Origin: Phoronis australis
Taxonomy: Eukaryota > Phoronida > Phoronidae
Assembly: GCA_002633005.1 (NCBI GenBank)
Contig: NMRA01000207.1
Coordinates: 333,470 to 397,469, forward strand
Direction: 5' to 3'
DNA length: 64,000 bases
The notes below the pieces were generated by a model, which had not been told where the DNA came from, did not search any database, and saw only the letters and a list, made by a program, of their open reading frames with translations. Below are positions 35,876 to 48,941 of the stretch, piece after piece; position 1 is the first letter of the stretch; each line of letters opens with the position of its first letter. A program made the position numbers and the translations under genes.

Positions 35876-36100
35876 ACACTTGTGTTCTGTCACTTGCCTC
35901 AATGAAATTGATCTGAACATGTTACTCAAATGTCCAGTGATGCCTGGGTTTGGAAAGAACCGACAGTTTGTCATTCCTAAACACCATTCTCGGCGCTTAA
36001 AGTGAGACGCTGGGACAAGCTAGCTTTAGAACTTGGTCTCAAGGTATACCAAACTGTCAGTTTTCTTCAAAGCCCTGAAATCACATACAGTTTGAGGACA

Positions 36101-36419
36101 CAGGCAGATTTAAGGGAGGCCCAGGGGTTCTCTCCCCCCCCCCTTGGCTGCCGCAAAAAAAATAATAAAGAGCATGAAGAAATATTGAGGTCAATAAGTA
36201 ACCCCGATAATTTACATGGGGCTAAGGGGGGGAAAGGCTCAGACCCCATTGCAAGTGTCAGCCTGCCTGCGCAATTGTTTTCCCACTTTTTTATTTTTTA
36301 GTTGTCCGTTTGTTTTTAGTAAAAGGTCTAGAGCACCACCTATCTTTCAGGCTGGGTGAGCGCATGCAATCTAGACAAAATGTTGACACCCCCCTTAAAA
36401 TATCCTAGATCCGCCACTG
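36101..36419. mobile_element. non-autonomous DNA transposon with CAGTGGCGGATCT ends (short copy)
   Basis: The right end inverted is CAGTGGCGGATCTAGGATAT, matching the left end of 27828-28754. The left end (CAGGCAGATTTAAGGG, then CCCCTTGGCTGCCGCAAAAA) matches the right end of that element inverted. It is therefore an internally deleted relative. Flanks TGAGGACA and GAGGAACA may be a decayed duplication. Confidence 0.7.
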
Positions 36420-38314
36420 GAGGAACAATTTGAGAACAATATTGTGATGGCATGTGATCTAAATCAAATGTTTCTTGTGATAGAAGGCAAGTTTATCGGC
36501 GCTTTAATAACGATAAAACAAACTGAATTATATCAAAAGAAATAGAATTAGCATAATTATGAAATATGTCAGATCTCAGAAAGGAACTCTTGATCAGCAA
36601 ACATGTTTCAATACTTTCAACTGAAGATCAACCTTCCAGAGGGCTTGTATATACAAAGCTAAAAATCAACTTTTTCGAAGATTGAGAGTTAAGATATACC
36701 TTGATTTCATGAATGACGCATTTGAATTGGCATAGGCAAACTTGAGTACTTAAATCAATGCGAACAGTCGCTAAGAAAGGTAAAAGACTAAGAAACAATT
36801 TACCTTGGATACACTACCAGGCAATAAGGTTATGCATGAACATAGGAAAATGTTCGTATCAAACTTTCAGACACAAGTGTTTTAGCGCTGCTCTCCAAAA
36901 CACCTTTAAGAATTATACTTATAACGCTCCACTCACAGAAGACGGGCTATCAAAAGTCGGACTTTAATTAAGTTTCTGGAAAAAATGAAAAGTTACGTAA
37001 AACGAAAATGAACTGTAACAGCACAGTGTTTTTGAGATTTCATCTTGAAATTTAATCAAAGAACATTTGGTCACGTTATTGTTACCGTTGATTTGTTATG
37101 AATGTACCTTCCTTTTTTACACAATTTTGCTGAAAAAACATGGTCACGACCACATTGATGGAAGATTGGTAAAAAGAAAAAAATCAAGCTCTGCAAGATT
37201 TCTCCATTTAGAAAATATATATTTACAAAGCTTAAATCTTTATTTTTTAGATACACTTGTCTAAATACATGGAATTGCTGACAAGCTCCACATAACCTTA
37301 CAAGAGCAATGCAGAGCATTGAAATGTGCCCACAAATGCACTGCAAACGGCGTGCTTCTAGGAGTGTTTATTTGTATCATAAGAATGGCCACTAGATGGT
37401 ACAAAATATGTCGAATCCATCCCAAAATGGTAGGATAGTGTGTCACTAGGGGGCACACTGGCAGTCGAAGGGTAGACATATAAATCCCAAGCAGTGTCAT
37501 CTCTGAACACCTGTCTAGTATTTTGCTTTGTGTTTTGTTTCTGTTCTTTGATGCCATGGACCACTGATTCCACATCACGAGGTCAGAGGTCGATTGGGGT
37601 TCATTCATGGGCTTGACGAGAACATTCACCAAGCAACATCAGCTTGACCTAATTAGTAGTACACGGCACTTTAGATATAAAACCTCAAATCTTGAATTGA
37701 CAAACCCTGTGATAAATTGTACATTGTGAATCTAGACTTATCCATTTCAAAATATGCCTCTACTGACTAGTATCTAAATGAAGGTAACTGACACTTAAAG
37801 AGGACTCGCGGTTTGAAAACTAGTTTTACCCTCTGAATAAAAGACATCAAACCCAGGTTGTCAAAATCTGCAACCCCTAAAAACAGGCAAATGAGCTTAA
37901 GTACGCATATATACAGACAAAAATATGACGTGTCATGAAGACTTGTGTGATCTCACCAAACATGCAAGAAACTAGCCGCATTAAATGCATTCCTTACAGG
38001 AATCTGTATTGTCCACATGCATCAACAGGTGTCCCCAACGCATGTAGGCTGCAGCATACAATAACTGTGTTTTGGATAGTGGAATGCCTCAGCAATGCTT
38101 AGTTTGACATAACAGGGCTGCAATTCATAAACGTAAAACACTTGCGAAAGTGCAAGATCATGCAAGTCTTCACGAGGTATTTGCAAGCAATTATAAGTAA
38201 AGCACATGGACGCAATTATATTGCTAGAGAGTTTCGTTGTGCCTACAAGAACAAACCTCTGGTGACAATTGTTTCAAAATGGCCACTGTACCGTGTCCGC
38301 TGGTGAACAACCAT
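36420..38314. other. gap downstream of ABHD8
   Basis: No gene recognised. It contains one dispersed repeat (37261-37412) and presumably the ABHD8 3' untranslated region at its right side; no well-placed polyadenylation signal was found. Confidence 0.45.
37261..37412 (-). repeat. dispersed repeat, copy 1 of pair with 52531-52672
   Basis: Read on the minus strand it contains ATCTAGTGGCCATT, ATACAAATAAACAC and AGAAGCACGCC in the same order and spacing as 52531-52672. It is noncoding. The 123-codon minus-strand ORF covering it is therefore probably repeat-derived. Confidence 0.75.
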
Positions 38315-41300
38315 TCACCAGCGTATGGTATATTCACGCTGTAGAGTTCGGCGCGGTGACACGGGTGACTCTTGTTTAGACATGGCTGCCGCATCCGTAA
38401 TGAATTCCTGTAGAAGGCGGTTGACCTCATCTGGCTGCTCCATCATGGTCATGTGACCTGCATTTTGAACCACATGCAGCTTACTGCCATAGATGGTCTG
38501 AGAGGAAATAAAAGTATTAAGTATTAGTGACGATGAAGATAATGTAAATCAAATAAAAGTATTCAGTATTAGTGACGATGAAGATAATGTAAATTAAATA
38601 AAAGTATTCAGTATTAGTGACGATGAAGATAATGTAAATCAAATAAAAGTATTCAGTATTAGTGATGATGAAGATAATGTAAATCAAATAAAAGTATTAA
38701 GTATTAGTGAGGATGAAGATAATGTAAATTAAATAAAAGTATTCAGTATTAGTGATGATGAAGATAATGTAAATCAAATAAAAGTATTCAGTATTAGTGA
38801 GGATGAAGATAATGTAAATCAAATAAAAGTATTCAGTATTAGTGATGATGAAGATAATGTAAATCAAATAAAAGTATTCAGTATTAGTGATGATGAAGAT
38901 AATGTAAATCAAATAAAAGTATTAAGTATTAGTGATGATGAAGATAATGTAAATCAAATAAAAGTATTCAGTATTAGTGAGGATGAAGATAATGTAAATC
39001 AAACAAAAATCCTAAAATCTAACAAATGATATTAATACACCGCAAAGTATGAAAAATTTGCAAAGTGCAATCAAATGTAACAAGTCTCAACACGTTGTGA
39101 TCTGTCATTCTGTATTTTCAGCAAATTCTTTGTGGTTCAGTCTTGTAAGTATTTTGAAAAATCAATATTTTCCATACTTTTACCATTAAATCCCCCCAAA
39201 AAAGCTTGTGTAATTAAAGAGATGGTTTAAAAGCAAAGACATTTTCCCAAATTTCATAAAGCTACGATGCTACTGGTCTTTACAACAGAGAGAACAAGAA
39301 GAATTACCAGCACTGTTACACTGTTTAATAACTACTGAGAACTCGTGAAAGCAACTCCCAGCTTAGAACAGTTGTTATCACATTCTTTACCAGCCTAGGA
39401 AACTATGAAACAGCAGGTCATCATTTGCAACCAGGCCAAATCCCATTCATGGAGTCCAGGTAACATTCGAAGGTTTCACTTCATGAAATGATACATACTA
39501 AGTGTGAGAACTGAGTTAAGGTCACTGTCTACCTTCGTTACCAAAGAGGCCTTAAATGAAAATCCCAGACACTGTTTCATACCTAATAGAACATAGAAAC
39601 AGTGGACGAATTTAAATTTATGGAAAATAGAACCATATCTGTGAAAAGATGCGATTTTTTTTAGAAAAAATGCAGTCACGTTATCACAAATGTCTGAACA
39701 TTGCTTTCATGTACACAATATTTTTCTGTGATACTCAATGCTTTTAAAAATTTATAGTTTTATGGGTTTACAATTAGTAGTTCTGAAGTTATTTAAAAAA
39801 ATCAAATCTTTAGTAGACAGTGACCGTAACTGACTTTGCAGGGTATTTTTAGAATTACGAGATACACCTGAGCTGTGTTTGTCTGTTTTGTCAAACTGAC
39901 TATAAATAAAGAGATTGATTGATTGAGCTGCCAACAGTAGCTTTCGCTATCCACGACAATAACAATGTCTGGCCAACTGAAATATCAAACACCTGTAATA
40001 GAACAATTTCTTGTCAATCATCAGGCAAGTCACACAATCGAAATTCTTGTTCACGAGTCTTTGTTGGCTTTCAAATTGGTACTGTCACACAAAATACCAC
40101 AGGGTCACATGACAGCCAGCCAGTCACATGACCTTATCACATGATCATACCTCTTTCATCACTATTTCTTCATCCAAGGACACCAACTGGTCCCCAGCAC
40201 CGTAGATGAGCAGTGTGGGTACAGAGAGTCCCTTGTGGTAATCTTCTCCGCCATCCGGCCAGTTCTGACCCATCATGATATGACGCAGTACATAAGATGG
40301 CACATCAAATGCTCTGTCTCGAGATTCAAACGATTCAGCGGCTCCATGAAATGCTTGCCTGAAATACGCACATGCATGGAATTGACGTAACATTGATTTA
40401 AAATAAAGCATCTGAAAGATTTGCTTGTAGTTTTGCACAACAGAGATATAAGTGTTATGACCAAAAATTTAAAAATGTGAATTTCTGAAAGCCTTGGGTG
40501 TCTATATGGAAAACACTTAGTCTTGTCCACTTTTCAAAAATGGAAAAATGCAAGAAAACATAGTTTTACTCATGAAGGCGAAGAGGCTTATCACATAATT
40601 TGGATGTTTTGACACAAAAATAAACAAGGACAAGTGGCTTGTGCCTTATTGTACACATACACGACTAGGCCCATGTGCCTTACTGTACACATACACGACT
40701 AGGCCCATGTGCCTTACTGTACATGTGCACAACTAGGCCCATGTGCCTTACAGTACACTGCACAACTAGGCCCATGTGCCTTACTGTACACGTGCACGAC
40801 TAGGCCCATGTGCCTTACTGTACACGTGCACGACTAGGCCCATGTGCCTTACTGTACACGTGCACGACTAGGCCCATGTGCCTTACTGTACACGTGCACA
40901 ACTAGGCTCATGTACCCGTATATAAAGCTACGCTAATATGTGAAAAGTGATTAAAACAAAACACATGTGAGTGAAGGCGAAGTTGTTGTTAAAAAAGTCA
41001 ATGCGTTCATTTACAGGGGCAATTAGCCCGTGAGTCATGTTAAAAAACAACTTTTGATTTAAGCCACACACTAAGGACCATTATATAATAAGCTTCATTT
41101 CCTTCCCTACTCAGAGGCTTCACAAGATCCTATAGGTAATAAATATTGCTTCACATCAGGGGCTATTTCAGGAACAGTCTGTTTGAAGTTTTACTTTCAA
41201 CTTTAGCCAAAAGTAAAAACTCTGACCACAAATTGCCAAAAGTTGTCTTGCAATTTTCGAAAGGTTTTGTCTTCTGTTTATTCGAGCAGACCTATGGATT

Positions 41301-44300
41301 GCTGTCTTTGAGTTTGAGTTGTAGACAGATTTTCTGCCTTTCAGACTCAGTCAGTTTTTCATGAAACGGGCTAAGTCGCCTGTACACTGATTTTAGTAAA
41401 AATTGAAAGACAAGACCCAATTAAATCTTCAAGAAACAGGCCCAAGACATATTCAACTGTCTGGAATCTTTAGCAGGATAATTTTAAGCACCAAAGCAGT
41501 CAGCAGTCATGGGAAGTCCAGGCAGTTTCTAATAACCAATGCCAATTCAAAGAATAAGAATGTGAAGTGTTGTTAAAGCAAATACAAAAACGCCAACAAA
41601 GATAGTGAATTTTTTTACCAGGAATTTAATGGGGGCTTTAAGGTTAGCTATAAATTCAAAAACAGAAAGGATGGTTAAAATGTTTTGAAAATGTGAATGT
41701 TGGAATTCCATGTGCAGAGAATGTGAATTAGACACCAATATCTGATGTCAATCACCACCAAGGTGTAACAAAGACTTACTTGTTGAACATGTGTTTGAGA
41801 ACCGGACGAGCACATGTAAGCACACAGACAGGCAAGGAGAAGAGCCCTGGGTTGGGGGCCAGGGGGATGGGCCCGCCGCCGTTGATAAGCACTAGTTTAG
41901 AGACGTAACGCTGACGTTTTCTAGCAATGACGGTAGCAAACGACGCACTAGGAAAAAAAAAGCAGAGCCTTCGTCAGTTACTAGGACCCTCGATCACTTG
42001 ATTTTGGGCTGAATATTGGCCCTGTTGCCCTCTGAGAAATGTTTAAACATCGCACAAAATTCAGCTCATGAGGCCCCAAAATTCCCTTAGTGATTAAAAA
42101 CTCCCGTTGAGGTTAGAACCACTTGTAACTCACATAGCCCATAAATGCTATTGACAGTGTTGGAGGTGGCTACTGACAGTGTTGGAGGTGGCTATTGACA
42201 GTGTTGGAGGTGGCTATTGACAGTGATGGAGATGGCTATTGACAGTGTTGGAGGTGGCTATTGACAGTGTTGGAGGTGGCTATTGACAGTGTTGGAGGTG
42301 GCTATTGACAGTGATGGTGGTGGTGGAGTTTTGTCCTCGCTCAAAACAATCCCTCTCAGAAGGTACAGGCACCATTCCCTCAAGCAATTGTTGATAATTC
42401 ATTCCAGTAACCTCGACAATTTTAAATGCTGTGATTTCAAAACCAATGGTCTCCCGCAGTATTCACCAGCTGGCGTTAATGAAAGATCCCTTGTTTTCAT
42501 GAATAAACAGAGAGCACAAAGAAGTTGTCAACTAGTTTGTGAATTTAGTCAAAAATGTTGAAACCTAGAGATTTAATTCAGTAAAAGTATTTATTTCTGA
42601 AAGTAGAAACCCTTGGAATTAGTTTTTTGACTTTTGGCCAATCTGCCATTAATTACACCATGTGACAATTCGTTTTTAAATTCAGCAAAAACAAACGTAC
42701 ATTCATAGCAATCAAATTTTGTTTAATATATGAAGATTCACGATGAAATCTCAAAAATGATGACATTATAATTTTCTAAATTAAAACTTCATTTGAAAGT
42801 ATCTAGTGAGTTTTTTCACGAAATTTTTGTTTTCTTTCAAAGCCCTTTGTATATCAGTGAAGCACTTTAAACAGTTCCAGATAGAGGTATCTGACAGTTT
42901 CATTCGAATCCCTTCAGCCATTTCTGAAATATGATGTTTTGAAATATAGTCAAGTTTGGAATTCTTCTCGAGGGATCGTTACTTCCAAGGGACCGTTATT
43001 TCCAAGGGATCGTATGTAATCACCTGAAAACGGGGATTCCTACTGGTATGACTGATTCTCTCTTCATTTGCAACATCTTGTCAATTTCAAGTGCAAGTTC
43101 GTCTAAGTACATCTTAAAGAATTGGGCGTTTATGTACAATTCGAAAATTTTTTTAAGGATCGCTACATTATCAATTCACCACGCAACTTTTAAACCATGA
43201 CCGCTACAAACTACATGTTAATATCAACCTATAAATAGATCTGAAACAGGTCTGTGGATCATTAATGGTTTATTGATCTGATGGCTATAACAGCACAACA
43301 TTCTACAATCACGCAAAACACTTGAGCAAAAAGCAAACTTCTCAAATGAATGTCAAAGAACATGCCAACAAAATTACCGGTCTCAAAGGAAAACTATAAG
43401 CCTACATGGATGCCAACAGGAGTACAATCGATGTCACACTCTTATCAATGATAAAGAGTGTGACCAGGAGAGACGTACGTTGCATCAGAGACACCAAATA
43501 GTTAGTACAGGGCACTCGATTTCCTAACTAAAAATTCACACAAATGTTAATTAATAAACAGTAATTTATAAGAAAAACCCACTTAGCAGTTGAAGTTATG
43601 AAGGCTCTTATCAACAAATCTGAACCTAATGCCGCACATCTCTGGACAAATTAACTCAGAAAATATAAAAAGTAGAAATCCTGCAATTCTTTGATTTTCA
43701 ACCAGTCAATTATTTGTTCATATGACCATGTTTTTAAGCAAAAAACAAATGAGCATCCATAACAAAGCAACGAAAACAATAACACAGCCAAACTTCAATT
43801 TTTGATATAAAAAAGTATAACACAGTTTTCTAAAATATTGCGTTTTCGTTTCACTTTTTGATTTTTTTCATGGTAGCCAGTCATGCAAAAGTGGAACATT
43901 GGCCTTTGAATCTGGAGAATAGTGCACAAAGCAGAAAGTTCGTATGAATCCATTCAACCATTTCTGACATTCTGAGATGCCATTGGCCGAATTTGGACAT
44001 TTTTCTAGAGTCTTACATAGCCGTTTAAATTCAAAGGTTAGAGAAATGGAGAATTCTACTCAGCCCAGCCCCAACGTTGTCACAGGCATGATATGTTCTA
44101 GCAAGAGATATCTCTGTCTCTTTCCCTGGAACATAAAATTCCCACAACCTGCGGACCAGGCTCATCACAATGCTTGCATGTTCCAGTAACCATCCGGTGG
44201 GAAATAAACTACTTCTTTTTGCATTTTTTGTTTCAACAGAAGTAAGTAAATACATGCTAGTATAGGCTTATAATGTAAATGCACGTGTCTATATTTAGAT

Positions 44301-47300
44301 CATTATATCTGTAACAACATCCCAGCGGAAACAACGGGTATTGCTTATTGACAACACGACACAACCATGGTCTGTATCCTTCCTCTGCAATGCAGTTAAT
44401 TTCACATAAAAAGATACTGCTAGAAAAAACAAACGTCATTTGATTAATGATGTTTCACATCTCATACTACATAAAAAAGGTTTTATTTCCGTATATTCAC
44501 AAGGATTAGATCAATAACAAGATAGTTTGCAGTTTACGAGAAGCTTGCACGTATTTTATGATCGCATTAATTGGGAAGAGTTTTAACGATCTTTAGATTC
44601 CACACAGTCACTCATGCTGTGCGAGAAATCCTACCAACAAATCAGGCATCTGATTTTATTGAAGGTAAATAATTCCTGCTTGTACCCCCTTGGAAATGAT
44701 GTCATTAGTTTTTCTATAAGAAACATGCTCAACCAATTCTTATCAGATGTTGAATACAGTGGTCACCCTCTACTAATTTAGCACATTCACCTCCAAATGA
44801 TTTACGAAATAAAAAATTTGTCTCTCACATATTCGTACATAGATACATGGCAGGAAGTTCTTTTCGAATCTAATTTGCACAAGTTAGGTCAGTTTTGCAG
44901 GCAAAGTCCTAACGTTAATCCTAGTAACACTCATTTCTAACTGTGACATTAATAAGGACTGCCCACTCTATAGTGCTGGCCACACACAGACTTTCCCTAG
45001 AAACAAATTACTCCTGGAACCAATTGTCACTAGGTTTGGAAGCTGTGTGGATGCTCTTTAAACTAGTGCAACTTACCTTACTTGTGACAACTTACTCTAC
45101 CTTATGGAGGTAGGGTAACTTGTTCTAAGCTAACTTGCGCCACTTCTAATCACTGTGTGGCCGCAAACCTGGGGCAGGCAGAAGTAAATATCTTGTACAA
45201 ACTGGTCTTCTTTTGTGTGTCTTATTTGTAAAGGTGTTCATTGTTATGCGCAGAGTGACAACCTCTGCATTACCATAGTTATCGGATACGTGTGTGGACG
45301 CTCCACTTAAAAGTGGGGCAAGTTACACTAGTGCAAGTTGTTCTAGGGTAGGCTGTGTGTGGTGTGTGTGGACTACTTTGTTCATTCATTCATATCGGAC
45401 ATCTCATGCTGCTGCAAACATAAGGTGAAACTGGTAACCACTTGATGAGTGTCCAATTAGGTAAACTAAATATAATTGGAAAAAGATAAATTAAAGCACT
45501 GGGGTAATTTCTGTTTTAAAACTGGATCACCTTGGCAACCCAATAGACAGCATTAAATTTGCATATGGACAATTGGCAATGATTGGCTACTCCGTTAACT
45601 TCGCATATTACCACCAACCAAACCATGATCCGGAGTAAGTTTATTTCACACACCCCAATTATCACAAAAATATAATTATCTTGTACGCATTAAGTGGAGA
45701 ATTACTGTAGTACCAACCATGACAAGGTCATAACCACATAATCAATGTACAGAACTTCTGCCACGAAGTAATGTTGCCAAAGGTTTGATTCTCATGTCAG
45801 CCGCAGCAGCCCATTTTTCTTCAAAATTGTATACAGCTTTATATATTTCCATTTTTGTTTAGCAAATATTACTGAAGCACCAAAAACAATCATTTGAAAT
45901 TCACACTTAAATTATTCGACACCTTTGTAGGAGAGGAATTTTAGTCGGGCAGGGGGAACATACCCTCACACTCGCTTCCAATTCGAGGGACTATGAGTTA
46001 CTGTAACTGATTCTAAACCTGAGGAGAATTGTTTAATTATTGGGCTTATTTTGTGTGATTTTAAATTTGTTTTGCAGAGAAGGGAGCCGAAAAACTGCCC
46101 CAAAACTGGGATATCGAGGGCCCTGAAAGAAAGGGTTAAAACTTAAAGACGTAGACCATCAAATTACCCACAAGGCAGCACAAAACTTAAATACGTCTGC
46201 AACTGAATCAACAGCAGTTCTAGCACTACCCACTTACATACTTTGTGAGCAAATTTACTTAGGGGTGAAATATAAAGCTAATGTGTCCGATGAAGTTACA
46301 ACATGTTAATCAGGCACTTGTGAAAATTGAACTCTACTTTTGTAGCATTGATATATAGCAAATACACATTCATTGAACAGAATGAGAAAATTGTGTGTAT
46401 AAGATTACTTGGAGTTTTGAATAGTTAGTCAGGCATAGCACAAAAAGTGCTTGCTTTTCTCTTTTAGTGAGGGACAAACACAGTACAGTTTTCCAGAAAA
46501 GTCGACAAATACATTTTCGTTTAAAAATTTCAGACCAGAACATTTCTGCAAATTTTCAATTAACACGGCGGAACTTTTTCACTTGGCTTCTTCCTTCTTT
46601 CATTTCAACATCTGGACGAAGACAACTTTTGACCAAATTCGACTTATTTGAAAATGACCCAGTTTTTCCTCGGGTTGAGTAATACTTACCCATACGAGTG
46701 TCCAACAATCACGTTTCTTTTCTTACAAAATTTATCAAACATATAAAGCATGTCTTCCACAATTTCACTGAAGTCATAATACTTGTCAATCTTCGGTGCG
46801 GAGCTAAAGCCATGACCGATCAAGTCCGGTGCAATGATTTCGTAGCCCAGCTCTCCAAAGTATTCAAACTGACTCAACCAAATATCCGATGATCCAGCAA
46901 CACCGTGAATAAAAAATAACACAGCAGCTTGATCACTACCACGAGATGGAGTCCCTGTCGAGTTGCTGATCGACTGTTTATCATTGTGTGCAGGAGTGTC
47001 TCTGGGGTCAACCGGTGCATCAGAAGATTTGGGATCATTCGGTGCACAAGTCGGGTTACCAGATTTTGACAATACTTTTGATTGTTTATCTGGGTTGTCC
47101 ACACCGGTTTTATCAAAATTGAGATTACCCCTTCTTAGATCTATTGATGAATCACCCTCGACGTCTAAAACAACATCTTTAGAGATACTTCTTTCGTCAG
47201 AATTTACCCCATGGCTATCTGTCACTAGAGTACTATCTACAGCTGATTGTGTCTCAGATAATTGCACTCCGTCTGTTTTCTTGTACGAGCTCTCCTCACT

Positions 47301-47915
47301 CTGTTTGGCATCATCGGTATTGTCCAGTACACTCTGGTGTGACACTGGCAAAGTTCCGGGTAGCGATCCAGTTGACGTAGACTCTGCGACAACACGCACT
47401 GGAGACGAAGATTCAGTTAGTTTCGTGTCACTTGAAGCCCGGTTTCTTTCATTAGAGCAACTAGCAAGATTGGCTCTATTACAGCTATTTTCATTAGCAG
47501 TGCTGTTTGATTTGACATCTCTCACAATCTTTCCAGCACACAGATCATCTCTACTAGTATTGCCCCTGCCACTCATGGACTGCAACATAAGCTGTTGAAA
47601 TTGACTATCTCTACTTTTGGGGTTGATGTGGACAATCCTGAGTTTCCTCTGTTTATCAATACGGAGAAACTCGGAATGAGGCAAAGCCTCAGGATGTGGA
47701 ATAACCTTTCGATTCCGACGGCCAGAGCTTGAAGTCCTCCTTGAATTATCGTGGTGATCTCTGTCAGTATTGCAAAATGTGCGATTCCCCGACAAGTGAC
47801 TTTGAGTCAGCTCGTTACTACAAACATTGGCTTTGTGCGAGACACCGTTGCTCCTCTTGGGCGAAGTTGGTGTACAACAGGGGATTCCTGAAGATTCCTC
47901 ACTCATATTGCACAT
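38315..47915 (-). CDS. ABHD8: alpha/beta hydrolase domain-containing protein 8 (ABHD8), four coding exons
   Basis: Coding exons join as 47915-46690, 41947-41780, 40357/40358-40151 and 38497-38315, all with GT-AG borders and matching phases, giving 594 aa. The exon 3 first base is 40358. Residues 1-330 are a Ser/Asn-rich low-complexity leader without predicted fold. The hydrolase fold starts near 332 with the oxyanion segment HGVAG (337-341). The nucleophile elbow is GHSYG (Ser407), split by intron 1 at its last glycine. The candidate acid is Asp521 (YGAGD) and the histidine is His549 (NAGHM). INGGGP after the elbow is typical of ABHD8. The start is the first ATG after a strong acceptor at 47930 (TTTATAG|GAGTGG), so a noncoding first exon probably lies upstream (a good donor occurs at 48608). 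ABHD8 proteins are poorly understood serine-hydrolase-fold proteins; human ABHD8 is shorter, about 440 aa. Divergent to MRPL34. Confidence 0.93.
38506..39000. repeat. minisatellite, eleven 45-bp units, abutting an ABHD8 splice acceptor
   Basis: Units start every 45 bp exactly (38506, 38551 ... 38956). They are nearly identical, differing mainly at CAG/AAG after ATT and at GACGATG/GATGATG/GAGGATG. A degenerate twelfth start is visible at 39001. On the gene strand each unit contains CACTAATAC followed by CTTTTATTT, that is, a branch-point-like and pyrimidine-rich segment. The array ends 8 bases before the last ABHD8 acceptor (TCTCAG|ACCATC). Confidence 0.97.
39871..39926 (+). mobile_element. 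LINE 3' tail fragment with (GATT)n end
   Basis: GTCAAACTGACTATAAATAAAGAGATTGATTGATTG matches, on the other strand, the tail of the LINE remnant at 49632. AATAAA followed by the GATT repeat marks the 3' end of a non-LTR element. It lies in the last ABHD8 intron. Confidence 0.65.
40640..40915. repeat. minisatellite, about eight 34-bp units
   Basis: Each unit carries GACTAGGCCCATGTGCCTTA then CTGTACAC(GT/AT)GCAC. It lies in the second ABHD8 intron. One unit lacks a GT pair and the outer units are diverged. Confidence 0.95.
42149..42327. repeat. minisatellite, about eight 22-bp units
   Basis: The unit is TATTGACAGTGTTGGAGGTG plus GC, with GTGATGGA variants toward the right. It lies in the first ABHD8 coding intron. 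Confidence 0.95.
44980..45362. mobile_element. MITE with CCACACACAG ends
   Basis: The left end CCACACACAGACTTTCCCTAG and the right end inverted (CCACACACAGCCTACCCTAG) agree over about 30 bases. Further internal inverted segments include ACTAGTGCAA(C/G)TT. It is 383 bp and noncoding, inside the first ABHD8 coding intron. Confidence 0.65.
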
Positions 47916-47929
47916 GAGAGCATCCACTC

Positions 47930-48941
47930 CTATAAACAATAAAAGAAAGAGTGTTTCACATCACACAATCAGTATTTTGAGTCACTTGATATAAGCGAAA
48001 GAGAACCCTTACTGAGATATGGGTGTGTAATGTTGAATGTAAGAAATAATTAAACTGAACAATTGAATTAGAGTGACTGTGAACCTATAGCACCTTCCGA
48101 ACAAAATAACTTAAGATTTCAGACCCTTAAGGCTCGCAAAGTTGGCGTGTCATGCACCAAGCATGGTGTAAAATCATTCCTCAGCTCAGCACTTGTTAGG
48201 AACAAGTTGAGACCAATGACAGGTACAGTACAGTGACTTCAAATAAAAACCTTCCATTTCATGTCTTGTTGGTTATCTTCCTCTGTTTTTCATTCCCCTG
48301 ATTAAGATTTGCATCATTTTCAAATACTGTATGTCATTCCACTCTTAGGTAATAATTTCTCGATTGTTTTCATCCACCCCTATAGAAACCCAACTCATTT
48401 TGTCTTAGGCTAACCACTTTTCACAACAGAGAATAGGTGATTGCAACAATCAGTAATGTCATGTCTGACACTATAAACACAAAGAATGTATCACTTAGTC
48501 AAGGGTTAAATCTTCAATCAGATTTTGAACAGTAATATCAACGTCGTATCGAGTGTAAGCGATCAAACAAACAAATGAATATTCGTTCTTCCCTGGAATA
48601 ATACTTACACACAATTCTTTATGGCATCGCGGAAGACAACTATTATTGCCATGGATCACATAAACATAATTTGAGGCGTGGGCCACTCAACTATGTTCTT
48701 AATAAAAACACAGCCGCATAAAAAATAGTCCATCATTTTTGACCGCTTAATTGCATTTTTTAAAGATTTCGCCTCCAAATGTTGATTTAAAGTTGGTAGC
48801 TAGTAATATTTAATAAGAAAAAGATAATTTTTGAATAGCGATATTGCTAAAAATTAAAACATGAAAGCAATGCGCAGTAATCAAAGTTAAGGTATTATTT
48901 TGTATCTCTTTGTTTGGAGAGTTCTTGCTGCGTGTGGCAAG
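47930..48941. promoter_or_regulatory. intergenic region between divergent ABHD8 and MRPL34
   Basis: About 1 kb separates the ABHD8 coding start from the MRPL34 ATG. A likely ABHD8 5' untranslated exon ends at 48609 (TTGTGT|gtaagtat on the minus strand), which would leave only about 0.3 kb between the transcription units, consistent with a shared bidirectional promoter. No TATA box is evident near either start. Confidence 0.4.

Noticed and set aside
37261-37632. 123-codon minus-strand ORF
   Set aside because: Part of it is a dispersed noncoding repeat shared with 52531-52672.
38697-38912. Minus-strand ORF with a repeated 15-residue unit
   Set aside because: The 45-bp minisatellite has a length divisible by three and so stays open; it is intronic.
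46963-47598. 211-codon plus-strand ORF
   Set aside because: It is antisense to the first ABHD8 coding exon and reflects that exon's codon bias.
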